Of a stretch of DNA of 64,000 nt, positions 1 through 10,024 are shown piece after piece (position 1 is the stretch's first letter; each line of letters starts with the position of its first letter). Origin of the DNA: Phytomonospora sp040655735 (GTDB lineage Bacteria > Actinomycetota > Actinomycetes > Mycobacteriales > Micromonosporaceae). Where the stretch lies: contig NZ_JBFAKK010000002.1 in assembly GCF_040655735.1 (NCBI RefSeq), forward strand, positions 558,001 through 622,000, in the 5' to 3' direction. The notes under the pieces were generated by a model. That model was not told the DNA's origin, made no database searches, and saw nothing but the letters and a program-made list of their open reading frames with translations. The translations under genes and the position numbers were made by a program.

Positions 1-749
1 TCGGCTCACCGTGGACCAGGCGGATCAGGGCCTCGTCGCGCGACTCGGGATCCTTCAGGACCTCGAAGGCGCCGTCGTTGAAGATGTTGCAGTTCTGGTA
101 GATCTCGACGAAGGCGCTGCCCTCGTGCTCGGCCGCCGCGCGCAGCACCGAGGTGAGGTGCTTGCGGTCGGAGTCGATGGTGCGCGCGACGAAGGACGCC
201 TCGGCGCCCAGCGCCAGCGACAGCGGGTTGAACGGCCAGTCCACCGAACCCATCGGCGTCGACTTGGTCAGCTTCCCGACCTCGGAGGTCGGCGAGTACT
301 GCCCCTTGGTCAGGCCGTAGATCCGGTTGTTGAACAGCAGGATCTTGAGGTTGACGTTGCGGCGCAGCGCGTGGATCAGGTGGTTGCCGCCGATCGACAG
401 CGCGTCGCCGTCACCGGTGACGACCCACACCGACAGGTCGGGGCGCGACACGGCCAGGCCGGTCGCGATCGCCGGGGCGCGGCCGTGGATCGAGTGCATT
501 CCGTAGGTGTCGAGGTAGTACGGGAACCGCGAGGAGCAGCCGATCCCCGACACGAAGCAGATGTTCTCGCGGCGCAGGCCCAGTTCGGGCAGGAAGCCCT
601 GCATCGCGGCCAGGATCGCGTAGTCCCCGCAGCCGGGGCACCAGCGCACCTCCTGGTCGCTCTTGAACTCCTTGGCGGTCTGCGGGCCGGTGGCCTTGGG
701 CACCAGGTCGAACGAGGTCTTCGGCCGGGGGCCGGTCTCGGTGATGGCC

Positions 750-757
<8 letters not shown>
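1..757 (-). CDS. korB: 2-oxoacid:ferredoxin oxidoreductase, beta subunit (3' end outside window)
   Basis: This is the thiamine-diphosphate-binding beta subunit, probably for 2-oxoglutarate, which it would oxidatively decarboxylate to succinyl-CoA while reducing ferredoxin. The visible 252 residues contain the N-terminal WCPGCGDY motif, a GIGCSSRFPYY segment, GMHSIHGRAPAIATG, and the ThDP/Mg site GDGDALSIGGNHLIHALRRN. The ATG at 757 follows a GAGGAGG ribosome site. The start overlaps the stop of korA by 8 bp, so the two are translationally coupled. The C-terminus lies beyond position 1. Family identity is firm; substrate preference (2-oxoglutarate rather than pyruvate) is inferred from similarity to actinobacterial KorB. 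Confidence 0.93.
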
Positions 758-2642
<1,885 letters not shown>

Positions 2643-2856
2643 TGGCCCTCCTGTGGGCTGGCGCCTGTATTTTTCCGGTGACGGAAGAACCTGGGTACCG
2701 CGCAGCGCGCCGCCCCGTTGCGGCACTCCACGCAACACTGTCCTACACCCGCGATGCTACGTCGCACCCGGTGGTCGAGGCGTAATCTGCGACACGCGTG
2801 TGAAAGCCCCATGGCCGCTCGTGAGCGGCCGCGGGGCTGAGTCCGGTGCAAAGGCT

Positions 2857-3897
2857 TCAGTTCGGGTTCGTCTGCTCGCCGCTGTCGGGTTTCTGCGCGC
2901 CGTCGCCCTCGGGGTCCGCCGGCGGGGGAGTGGTGGTCGCCTCACCTGGATTTGTCGGATCGGTCGTGCCCGGTGACCCCGACGGCGTCCCCGACGGGGT
3001 GTTCGGTGGAGGCGTCGGCTCGACAGCCGGGACCTCGACGAAGGAGCCGCCGTCCCAGCCGTAATGGCGGATGGACGAGACCCCGTCGTCGGCGATGGAG
3101 ACTCCGATCACACCGGCGGTCACGTCGATGCCGGTGATCTGGTCGAAGGCGTCCACGCCGGCGTGGACGAAGCCCATCGGCGCGCCGGCCGCCAGCGCGA
3201 CGAGGCCGTGGACCGGCTCGTCGCCGCAGCCGACGGGGACGAGCAGCTCGTCGCCCTCGGAGGTGTCGATGTTGGCGTAGAGCGCCTGCGCCGAACCGGG
3301 CAGGACGCGCCAGGCCGGGACGGGCGGCGGCGGGACGGTGCTCGGGCCGCCGCTGGGGTCGGCCGAGGCGTCGGCCGGGGGCTCGACCGGGTCGTTGAGG
3401 ATCGTGGGCGCGATGACGCCGTCGCTGAACTGGAAGGTCCCGGCAGGACAGGCCGAGGACAGTCCGCCGGGCCAGGCGGGGAGGGTCAGTTCAGCGTTTC
3501 GCAGGTTCGTCGGATCCACCGTCGAGGTGGTGCCGTCGGGGTTGGGGGAGGCGCTGACGCTCAGCCCGCCGGGGTTGGCCGGGTTGTTCGGGTCTCCTCC
3601 GTCGTCGCCGACCCCGCCGGTGGCGTTGGTGTCCGGGTCGGGGTTGTAGGCGACGGTGGTGGCCACCGCCACGCCTCCGACGAGCAGGCTCAGCGACCCC
3701 ACGACGGCCGCGCCGAGCGTGGCGACGCGGCGGCGGTGCGAGCGCTTGGCCTCGCCGAAGAGGTTCGGTGAGGCGGTGCGGGCGAAGTGGTCCCCGGCGG
3801 CGGCCCGGTAGGACGAGAAGGCCGCGGAGAGGAGCTGGTCGGCCGCCTTGTCGTCGGGTGAGTCCGGGGTGACGCGCAGGTCAGGGCGGTCAGCCAT
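2857..3897 (-). CDS. single-pass membrane protein paired with ECF sigma factor (possible anti-sigma)
   Basis: The protein has 346 residues: a cytoplasmic N-terminus of about 58, a basic stop-transfer (KRSHRRR), one membrane segment near 59-81, then a long extracytoplasmic part rich in Asp, Pro, Thr and Gly that ends in a Pro/Thr tail. Its start overlaps the stop of the sigma factor gene at 3890-4417 by 8 bp, so the two are co-translated. That arrangement and topology fit a membrane anti-sigma factor or sensor. No zinc-binding HxxxCxxC signature is present, so it is not a ZAS-type anti-sigma. The extracytoplasmic domain has no recognised fold. The role is inferred from context only. Confidence 0.75.
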   Translation of the reverse strand: MADRPDLRVTPDSPDDKAADQLLSAAFSSYRAAAGDHFARTASPNLFGEAKRSHRRRVATLGAAVVGSLSLLVGGVAVATTVAYNPDPDTNATGGVGDDGGDPNNPANPGGLSVSASPNPDGTTSTVDPTNLRNAELTLPAWPGGLSSACPAGTFQFSDGVIAPTILNDPVEPPADASADPSGGPSTVPPPPVPAWRVLPGSAQALYANIDTSEGDELLVPVGCGDEPVHGLVALAAGAPMGFVHAGVDAFDQITGIDVTAGVIGVSIADDGVSSIRHYGWDGGSFVEVPAVEPTPPPNTPSGTPSGSPGTTDPTNPGEATTTPPPADPEGDGAQKPDSGEQTNPN

Positions 3898-4417
3898 GTC
3901 TCGACGTCTCCTTTCTCTCCCGGCCGGCCTCGATGCCGGGCTCGATCTCGGTGAGGTGTTTCGCCATCTCCGTGCGGCCCCGGTGCAGCCAAGATTTCAC
4001 GGTGCCCTCCTTGGCACCCGTCTCCCGCGCGATCTCGGCGATGGGCATATCGGCGAGATAGTGCAGCACGAGGGCACGGCGTTGTTTGTCGGGCAGTTTG
4101 CGCAGCGCCGTGACGAGGGCCACATGATCCGGCGACATGCCGGGGTGCGGCTCTGGTGGGCCGCTCTTGGCGAGGAAACGGCGGACCACGGCCAGGCGGC
4201 GGTGGCGGCTCATGGCCAGGTTCCACGCGACGCGGCGGACCCAGGCGATCGGGTCGTCGTAGGTGCCGATCTTGTCCCAGCGCTGCCACGCGCGCAGGAA
4301 GGCCTCCTGGACCAGATCCTGCGCCTCTGTCGAGTCGGACGTATAGGCGTAGAGCTGGGCGGACAGGTCGGAGAAGCGCGCGTCGTAGAGCGCGATGAAC
4401 TCCGCCTCTGAGCGCAT
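3890..4417 (-). CDS. RNA polymerase ECF-type sigma factor
   Basis: This 175-residue protein has sigma region 2 (about 8-75, with DLVQEAFLRAWQRWD followed by WVRRVAWNLA) and region 4 (about 105-160, LRKLPDKQRRALVLHYL then IAEIARETGAKEGTVKSWL). It would direct RNA polymerase to a small regulon. The ATG at 4417 was chosen because an AAAGGGA site precedes it; reading further upstream only adds non-conserved sequence. It is the first gene of a two-gene unit with the membrane protein at 2857-3897. A second, unrelated-looking sigma/membrane pair sits at 5421-7243 in the same orientation. Confidence 0.92.
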   Translation of the reverse strand: MRSEAEFIALYDARFSDLSAQLYAYTSDSTEAQDLVQEAFLRAWQRWDKIGTYDDPIAWVRRVAWNLAMSRHRRLAVVRRFLAKSGPPEPHPGMSPDHVALVTALRKLPDKQRRALVLHYLADMPIAEIARETGAKEGTVKSWLHRGRTEMAKHLTEIEPGIEAGRERKETSRHG

Positions 4418-4780
4418 CCGTTCCCTTTCACCGACGTGCACGTCCGAGACGCCGGTCGGCTTGTGTTCGCTGTTGACACCTGGTCCGGCTGTGGCCATCC
4501 TGCCCCGCCCCGTTCGCGGGCGGTTCGCCAGGGGCGGTACTGAGCCCGGAATATACGAAATGGCCGTTTTGGCGACCATTGCGGACGACGGCGTCGCCAG
4601 AGGGTGCGCGAACGTCATCGTCAGTCTCCTTTTCGGGTGTTCAACGTTTCGGGATGCGCATGGGACACGCCCCCCTCCCCCGATTGGTTGCGCCCCGGCC
4701 GGTGAACAGCGTCGAAGAAGTGGTGACCGGCGGTGGACGTGTATCGTGCGCAACACCTGTCGTGACGAGAAAGAAAGCCG
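4418..4780. other. divergent intergenic region, no gene
   Basis: This stretch separates the minus-strand sigma factor gene from the plus-strand Pro/Gln/Tyr-rich protein gene and must hold both promoters. Short open frames on both strands lack ribosome sites and family motifs. I did not find a convincing operator or -35/-10 pair. Confidence 0.5.
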
Positions 4781-5362
4781 ATGACGTACCCACCTCAGCA
4801 GCCCGGATACGGGCAGCAGCCCCCGCAGTCGCACGATCCCTACCAGCAGCAGCCTCAGCAGCCCGGGTACGGTCAGCAGCCTGGGTACGGTCAGCAGGCT
4901 CCGCAGGGCTACACCGACCCGTACACCTCCCAGCAGGGCGGATACGGGCAGCCTCCGCAGAGCGGCGGCGGCGGGTCGCAGGGTTGGCTCAACCTCGACC
5001 TCAAGTTCATGCCGCTGGCGTGGATCCTGTTCTTCATCAAGCCGAAGCTGTTCATCAACGGACAGCAGTACCCGGCGCAGTGGAAGCAGAACCAGATCCC
5101 GCTGCCTCCCGGACAGCACCACGTGCACGTGCACGTGCCTTACTTCCTGCCGTCGAAGATCGGCCCCGCCGACGCGATGGTCCCCATCGGCCCCGGCCAG
5201 CAGGTCTCGCTGGAGTACCGCGCGCCGATCTGGGTCTTCTCCCCCGGCGCCATGGGTCCGGCGCCGCAGCCGTACAACGGCATGGGCATCATGATCGCGA
5301 TCTACGCGGTCGTGGCCGTCCTGCTGCTGTGCTCCTGCCTCGGGCCGTTCCTGCTCTACTAG
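4781..5362 (+). CDS. Pro/Gln/Gly/Tyr-repeat protein with C-terminal membrane segment
   Basis: The protein has 193 residues. Residues 1-65 are a low-complexity repeat of YGQQPGYGQQ type, as seen in many actinobacterial membrane proteins. Residues 66-160 form a compact domain (LNLDLKFMPLAWILFF, then PGQHHVHVHVPYF) with an HHVHVHV stretch that could bind metal. Residues about 168-193 are a hydrophobic anchor ending CSCLGPFLLY. The ATG follows a GAGAAAG site. It is monocistronic and ends at a strong terminator at 5365-5420. The function is unknown. The disordered N-terminus probably faces the cytoplasm and could scaffold other proteins; this is inference. Confidence 0.8.
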   Translation: MTYPPQQPGYGQQPPQSHDPYQQQPQQPGYGQQPGYGQQAPQGYTDPYTSQQGGYGQPPQSGGGGSQGWLNLDLKFMPLAWILFFIKPKLFINGQQYPAQWKQNQIPLPPGQHHVHVHVPYFLPSKIGPADAMVPIGPGQQVSLEYRAPIWVFSPGAMGPAPQPYNGMGIMIAIYAVVAVLLLCSCLGPFLLY

Positions 5363-5364
5363 GA

Positions 5365-5420
5365 CGACACGCGAAGAGCCCCGCCGACCGGGTGTGGTCG
5401 GCGGGGCTCTTCGCGTGTCG
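5365..5420. terminator. bidirectional intrinsic terminator
   Basis: A perfect 25-bp inverted repeat (arms 5365-5389 and 5396-5420) encloses a 6-nt loop. It lies exactly between the stop codon at 5362 and the convergent stop at 5421, so it can serve both genes. No long U-tract follows, as is usual in high-GC actinobacteria. Confidence 0.93.
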
Positions 5421-6737
5421 CTAGCTCCCGAGCGCGGTCAGCGGGATCTCGCCGATCATGGCGACCATGGTGTCCAGGGACACCGGCGGCACCGCCGAGC
5501 CCTCGTCCTCGAAGGGCTCGATGAAGATCCCGGCGAAGGAGTCGTCGGAACGGGTCATCCAGGCCCTGTGCAGGGTCACCGGCCGGCCGTTCGCGTCCTC
5601 CGCGGCCGTCGCCTTGGTCAGTACCGTCTGGTCGGGCAGCATCGTCGAGTAGTCGCAGTCATCACTCGCGCCGCACTTGCCGCGCGCCTCCAGCTGGGCG
5701 CGGCCGTCGGCGGGAATTTTGGTCCGGAAGCTCTGGATCTCGACCGTCAGCTGGTACTTCTTGCCGTCGGGGAAGGTGAGCAGGCCGTGGAAGACCTTGG
5801 AGCCGATCGTCGAGCCCCACGTGAACTCGTACTCCAGGCCCTCGTAGGGGACCCTGCTCAGTTCGGCACCGCCGGCGAACGTCGCCACGGCGTTCTCGAC
5901 GGCGGCGAGCAGGGCGCCGTCGGGGTCGGCCGGACCGTCGGGGCCGTCGGGCGGTGCCTCGGAGCTGCCGGTGTCTTCGGGGGCGGGCCCCCCGACCGGG
6001 GCGTCCGACGTCTCGGGCAGTGCCCGGGCGACCTCGATCAGCTGGTCCATGGTCAGTGCGATCGTGCCCGGAGAATTATCGTCGACCCGCAGCGCGGCCG
6101 TGGCGACCGTCCCGTCGGGCCGGGCGATCATCGCCTGGTAGCGGGTGCGCGGACCGAAGTCGTCCGGCGTGACCTGATCCTCCTTGGTGAGAAGCCGGCG
6201 GCCGTCCTCCAGGTCGGAGAGCGCGCAGTCGTCGGCGCACTCGGCGAGGGCCTCCATTCGCTCATCGACGTCGGCTCCCGGCCGCGGCTCCTGGATCGTC
6301 ACATCGAGGTTCAGCGCGTCCCCACCGGAGATCTTGAGATAGCCCTCGGTGACGATGGCGGTCCGGTCCTCGTTCCACGCGAAGGCGAAGGGCGGCTCGC
6401 CGAAGTCGTCGTGCTCGGCCTGCGGCATGCTCTCGGCCACCGCTCGCCCGACCGCTCCGGAGTAGTCGCCCAGCGGGTCGGCCGGCCCGGTCGGATCCCA
6501 TTGGGCGGCCGTCGGCCCGGCTCCGTCGAGACCGGCCCCGCCTCCGCCGGACTGCAGCACGTTGAACCCCACGGCGACGGCGACCACCGCCGCGAGCACC
6601 GAACCGCCGACGGTGAAGGTCCTCCTTCGCCGCACGACCCCGCGGCCGGCCATGATGATCTGGTCGGTACCGCGCTGCGGGACCGGTGGCGTCTCCAGCG
6701 TCCGGGCGAACAGCCCCCGGACTTCTTCTTCTCTCAT
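5421..6737 (-). CDS. membrane-anchored protein paired with SigE-family sigma factor
   Basis: The protein has 438 residues, with an Arg-rich cytoplasmic N-terminus (VVRRRRTF near 34-42), one membrane segment around 42-60 and a large extracytoplasmic part. The outer part contains two related halves, each with a conserved Cys pair: AECADDCALSD around 165 and GKCGASDDCDY in the second half. The halves are joined by a Pro/Asp-rich linker. This suggests an internally duplicated domain held by disulfides. The ATG at 6737 has an AAGGAG site and overlaps the sigma gene by 4 bp. Most likely it regulates the sigma factor or belongs to its envelope-sensing pathway. No known anti-sigma motif is visible. 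Confidence 0.78.
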   Translation of the reverse strand: MREEEVRGLFARTLETPPVPQRGTDQIIMAGRGVVRRRRTFTVGGSVLAAVVAVAVGFNVLQSGGGGAGLDGAGPTAAQWDPTGPADPLGDYSGAVGRAVAESMPQAEHDDFGEPPFAFAWNEDRTAIVTEGYLKISGGDALNLDVTIQEPRPGADVDERMEALAECADDCALSDLEDGRRLLTKEDQVTPDDFGPRTRYQAMIARPDGTVATAALRVDDNSPGTIALTMDQLIEVARALPETSDAPVGGPAPEDTGSSEAPPDGPDGPADPDGALLAAVENAVATFAGGAELSRVPYEGLEYEFTWGSTIGSKVFHGLLTFPDGKKYQLTVEIQSFRTKIPADGRAQLEARGKCGASDDCDYSTMLPDQTVLTKATAAEDANGRPVTLHRAWMTRSDDSFAGIFIEPFEDEGSAVPPVSLDTMVAMIGEIPLTALGS

Positions 6738-7243
6738 GTCCTCACTCCTTGAACGCCGGCCCGCGTTGACTGGAACTGTTGGCGCAACGTCGCAAGCCCC
6801 CGTGCGGTCTGGCTCTTGACGGTGCCCGTCGAGCAGCGCAGCGCCCGCGCGGTCTCCTCGACGGAGAGGTCCTCCCAGAAGCGGAGGACGAGTGCGGCGC
6901 GCTGTCTGGTGGGCAGTGCGGCGAGCGCGGCGAGCGCTACGAGGCGGTCCTCGTTGCCCGGATTCGCGTGCGGTTCCCTCGGCGGCGCCGCGAAGGACCG
7001 TTCCCGGCGGAACCACCCCTTGCGGCCCTCGTCGATCAGGGTCCGCACGACGATCTTGCGGGCGTAGGCCTCGATCGTGGGGCTGCGGGCGCGGTTCCAC
7101 GCCCCGTACAGCTTGACCAGCGAGGTCTGTACGGCGTCCTCGGCGCGGTGCCAGTCGCCGCACACGAGATAAGCGGTGCGCAGCAGGGCTTCGCGCCGGG
7201 CGGCGACGAACTCGCGGAATTCCGCTTCCTGGGCAGGTCTCAT
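6734..7243 (-). CDS. SigE-family ECF RNA polymerase sigma factor
   Basis: This 169-residue protein begins with the pattern typical of the actinobacterial SigE family: EFREFVAARREALLRTAYL, then WHRAEDAVQTSLVKLYGAW. Region 4 (about 110-155) reads ALPTRQRAALVLRFWEDL, then VEETARALRCSTGTVKSQ. The ATG at 7243 has a GAGGAG site 8 nt upstream. The gene overlaps the membrane protein gene at 5421-6737 (ATGA), forming a two-gene operon. It is divergent from nuoA, so the 7244-7335 gap carries both promoters. Whether it controls nuo is unknown. Confidence 0.93.
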   Translation of the reverse strand: MRPAQEAEFREFVAARREALLRTAYLVCGDWHRAEDAVQTSLVKLYGAWNRARSPTIEAYARKIVVRTLIDEGRKGWFRRERSFAAPPREPHANPGNEDRLVALAALAALPTRQRAALVLRFWEDLSVEETARALRCSTGTVKSQTARGLATLRQQFQSTRAGVQGVRT

Positions 7244-7335
7244 ATGTCGTTCTCCTCGTTCCTTCGACCTCTCTACGAGGGACGGGCGGCCGACGGTTGC
7301 ATCGGGCCCATGGTGAAGCACTAGGCTTACTCGCT

Positions 7336-7704
7336 GTGGACGGATACCTGGGCTCGTACGCGACCCTCGGGGTCCTGCTCGTCGTCGCGGGGGCCTTCTT
7401 CGTGGTCGCCTACACGGCCAACAGACTGCTGAGGACCAACGCCCCTTCGGCGGCGAAGTCGACAAGCTATGAGTGCGGTCTCGACCCCGCCGAGGGCTCC
7501 GACTGGGCGCAGGCCCAGATCCGTTACTACGTCTACGCGTTCCTCTATGCCCTGTTCGCGGTGGAGAGCGTGTTCCTCTTCCCCTGGGCGGTCGTCTTCG
7601 ACGGCCTGGGCATGGTGTCGGTCGCCGAGATGGGCGTCTTCGTGGCGGTGCTGGCCCTCGGCCTGCTCTACGCGTGGCGCAAGGGAGTCCTCACGTGGAC
7701 CTGA
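7336..7704 (+). CDS. nuoA: NADH-quinone oxidoreductase subunit A
   Basis: NuoA is a three-helix membrane subunit at the junction of the quinone site and the proton-pumping arm. The 122-residue product shows the family core YECGLDPAEGSDWAQAQIRYY with helices before and after. The GTG at 7336 gives the usual family length. A TTG 39 bp upstream is in frame but would add residues with no counterpart in NuoA. The ribosome site is weak for either choice. It is the first gene of the nuo unit, 36 bp ahead of nuoB. Confidence 0.92.
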   Translation: MDGYLGSYATLGVLLVVAGAFFVVAYTANRLLRTNAPSAAKSTSYECGLDPAEGSDWAQAQIRYYVYAFLYALFAVESVFLFPWAVVFDGLGMVSVAEMGVFVAVLALGLLYAWRKGVLTWT

Positions 7705-7740
7705 CCGCCCACCGACCATTCGCAGACCGGAGCCGCTGAC

Positions 7741-8262
7741 ATGGATCTCCCGCAGGTGCTCGGCGAGCCCATCCGATTCATCCTCAACTGGGGGCGCAAG
7801 TACTCCCTGTGGGTGTTCAACTTCGGCCTCGCCTGCTGCGCCATCGAGTTCATCGCGACCTCGATGGGCCGCCACGACTTCATCCGCCTCGGCGTGATCC
7901 CCTTCGCCCACGGTCCCCGGCAGGCCGACCTGATGGTCGTGTCAGGCACGGTCACCGACAAGATGGCCCCGGCGATCAAGCGCCTCTACGACCAGATGCC
8001 CGAGCCGAAGTACGTCATCTCCTTCGGCGCCTGCTCCAACTGCGGCGGCCCTTACTGGGACTCGTACTCGGTGACCAAGGGCGTCGACCAGCTCATCCCG
8101 GTCGACGTGTACGTGCCCGGCTGCCCGCCGCGCCCGGAGGCGCTGTTGCACGGGATCGTCAAACTCCAGGAGAAGATCGCCGCCGAACAGTCCGGTTTCG
8201 GCGGTGTGCGCCGCAAGAGCGCCGCCGAGCTCAACGCACCGCTTGTCGCACCTCCCACCTAA
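7741..8262 (+). CDS. nuoB: NADH-quinone oxidoreductase subunit B
   Basis: NuoB carries the N2 [4Fe-4S] cluster that passes electrons to quinone. The tandem cysteines (ACCAIEF, residues 32-33), the GACSNCGGPYW segment and VPGCPPRPEALL supply the four cluster ligands. Length (173 residues) is normal for the family. It is followed 9 bp later by a DUF2252 gene instead of nuoC, which interrupts the usual order. Confidence 0.96.
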   Translation: MDLPQVLGEPIRFILNWGRKYSLWVFNFGLACCAIEFIATSMGRHDFIRLGVIPFAHGPRQADLMVVSGTVTDKMAPAIKRLYDQMPEPKYVISFGACSNCGGPYWDSYSVTKGVDQLIPVDVYVPGCPPRPEALLHGIVKLQEKIAAEQSGFGGVRRKSAAELNAPLVAPPT

Positions 8263-8271
8263 GGAACAGCA

Positions 8272-9573
8272 GTGAACAGTCCCCGCGCCAAACACATCGT
8301 CGAGGTGCTCACCGCCGAGTTCGGCGAGCTGATGGCCGCCGACCCGGGCGCATTCGAGCGCAAGTTCCGCAAGATGGCGGCCAACGCCTTCGCGTTCTAC
8401 CGGGGCAGCGCCTGCCTCTTCTACGCCGACGTGCACGGCACCGACGACCCCTACCTGAACGAGCGGACCTCGCGGGTGTGGATCCACGGGGACCTGCACG
8501 CCGAGAACTTCGGCACGTACATGGACGCGGCGGGGCGGCTGGTGTTCAACGTCAACGACTTCGACGAGGCCTACGTCGGTCCCTTCACCTGGGACCTGAA
8601 GCGCTTCGCGGCCTCGGTCGCGCTGATCGGCTACGTCAAGGCCCTGTCCGACGAGGACATCAGCGAGCTGGTGCGGCGCTTCGCGGCGGCCTACCTCGGC
8701 GAGATCCGGGCGATCGCGGCGAAGGGCGACGACACGATCGGCGAGCTGACCCTGGAGAACACCACGGGGGCGCTGCGGTCGGTGCTCCAGGAGGCGCGGC
8801 TCAACACGCGCATCGGGATGCTGGAACGCCAGACGCACATCGCCGACTACGACCGCCGCTTCACCATGTCCGACGGCGTCTACGAGGTCGACGACGAGAC
8901 GCGCGCGCGGGTCGTCGCGGCCTTCCACGAGTGCCTGGGGACGATGCCGGCCTTCGAGTCGCTGCGGGCGACGTCGATCGAGATCAAGGACGTCGTGCTG
9001 CGCAAGGGCGTCGGGATCGGTTCGGCGGGGCTGCCGTCGTACAACCTGCTGCTGGAGGGCGCGACGCAGGCGCTGGAGAACGACGTCGTGCTGTACATGA
9101 AGCAGGGGCAGGTGCCGGCGGTTTCGCGGGTCATCGACGACGCGCACATTCGCTCCTACTTCACCCACCAGGGGCAGCGCACGGCCGAGTCGCAGCGGGC
9201 GCTCCAGGCCCACGCCGACCCGTGGCTGGGGTACGCGACGCTCGACGGGGTCGGGCAGGTCGTCGCCGAGGTCTCGCCCTACGCCGAGGACCTGGACTGG
9301 TCCGATGTGGACGAACTCGGCGAGATCGGCCTGATCGTGGGGTACCTGGGCTGCGCGGTGGCGCGCATGCACGCCGTGGCCGACGACGAGTCGCAGCACA
9401 CGCTGGTCGACTACTCCACCGAGGAGGCGATCACCGCGGCGATCGGCGACGACGACGAGGGCTTCGCCGACATGCTCGTCGAGTTCGCGCACTCCTACGG
9501 CGCGCAGGCCCGCACCGACCACCAGCTGTTCGTCGACCTGTTCCGCAACGACGAGATCCCGCTGGGCGGATAA
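8272..9573 (+). CDS. DUF2252 family protein inserted in the nuo operon
   Basis: This 433-residue protein has the kinase-like core of DUF2252: WIHGDLHAENFGTY (residues about 64-77), resembling the HGDxHxxN catalytic loop of aminoglycoside phosphotransferases, and FNVNDFDEA about 20 residues later, resembling the metal-binding DFD loop. The GTG start at 8272 follows AAGGAAC and lies only 9 bp after nuoB, so it is co-transcribed. Families of this fold phosphorylate small molecules or are pseudokinases; no substrate is known. Its place between nuoB and nuoC suggests a link to complex assembly or redox control, which is inference. A terminator follows it. Confidence 0.88.
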   Translation: MNSPRAKHIVEVLTAEFGELMAADPGAFERKFRKMAANAFAFYRGSACLFYADVHGTDDPYLNERTSRVWIHGDLHAENFGTYMDAAGRLVFNVNDFDEAYVGPFTWDLKRFAASVALIGYVKALSDEDISELVRRFAAAYLGEIRAIAAKGDDTIGELTLENTTGALRSVLQEARLNTRIGMLERQTHIADYDRRFTMSDGVYEVDDETRARVVAAFHECLGTMPAFESLRATSIEIKDVVLRKGVGIGSAGLPSYNLLLEGATQALENDVVLYMKQGQVPAVSRVIDDAHIRSYFTHQGQRTAESQRALQAHADPWLGYATLDGVGQVVAEVSPYAEDLDWSDVDELGEIGLIVGYLGCAVARMHAVADDESQHTLVDYSTEEAITAAIGDDDEGFADMLVEFAHSYGAQARTDHQLFVDLFRNDEIPLGG

Positions 9574-9587
9574 GCCCCGTGAACGTC

Positions 9588-9617
9588 GCGGCCGCGTTCC
9601 CGAGGGGACGCGGCCGC
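9588..9617. terminator. hairpin terminator after the DUF2252 gene
   Basis: Inverted arms at 9588-9600 and 9605-9617 with a 4-nt loop form a GC-rich 13-bp stem holding one T-G wobble. It lies 15 bp after the stop at 9573 and just before the opposing stop at 9631. It implies that nuoC-nuoN start from a separate promoter. Confidence 0.75.
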
Positions 9618-9630
9618 TCGCCTTCAAGCC

Positions 9631-9813
9631 TCAGAACAGGTCGGGATTCCCCGGCCACTCCTCGCAGCTGTCGGAGGCGCCCGGGTGGTGGGCCGTGTCG
9701 CACAACTCGGTCGAGGTGACCGTCTCGCCGGGCCCGGATCCGGCGATCAGAACGAGTGCGAGAGCGGCGAGAACGGCGGTGGCGGCGGTCGTCGGGATGA
9801 TGCGCTGCGGCAT
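9631..9813 (-). CDS. small exported protein
   Basis: This 60-residue frame has a clear Sec-type signal: MPQRIIPTTA, then a hydrophobic run of Ala/Leu/Val to about residue 25 and AGSGPGE around the likely cleavage site. The mature part of about 33 residues contains two cysteines (ELCDTAHH and DSCEEWPG) that could form a disulfide. The ATG has a strong GGGGAGG site at good spacing, which is the main evidence that the gene is real. It lies antisense within the nuo cluster, in the gap between the DUF2252 gene and nuoC. No family is recognised. Confidence 0.62.
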   Translation of the reverse strand: MPQRIIPTTAATAVLAALALVLIAGSGPGETVTSTELCDTAHHPGASDSCEEWPGNPDLF

Positions 9814-10024
9814 GGTGTTTCCTCCCCGTGTCTTCGAGAAACGCTTGCCTGCATTAAGTGAACGCACCCGCCCGCCGCGCGGTTGCCGCCGCGCCCGAGG
9901 CCCGGGCGTTCGGCCGTGCGCGGCTCGGGTGATCGGCCGAGGCGGCGGTACCGGTGATGAAACGCGGCGAAGCTCCCGGCACAGGGGGTACGTTCCAGTC
10001 CCGCCGACCCCTAGGATGGCTCGC

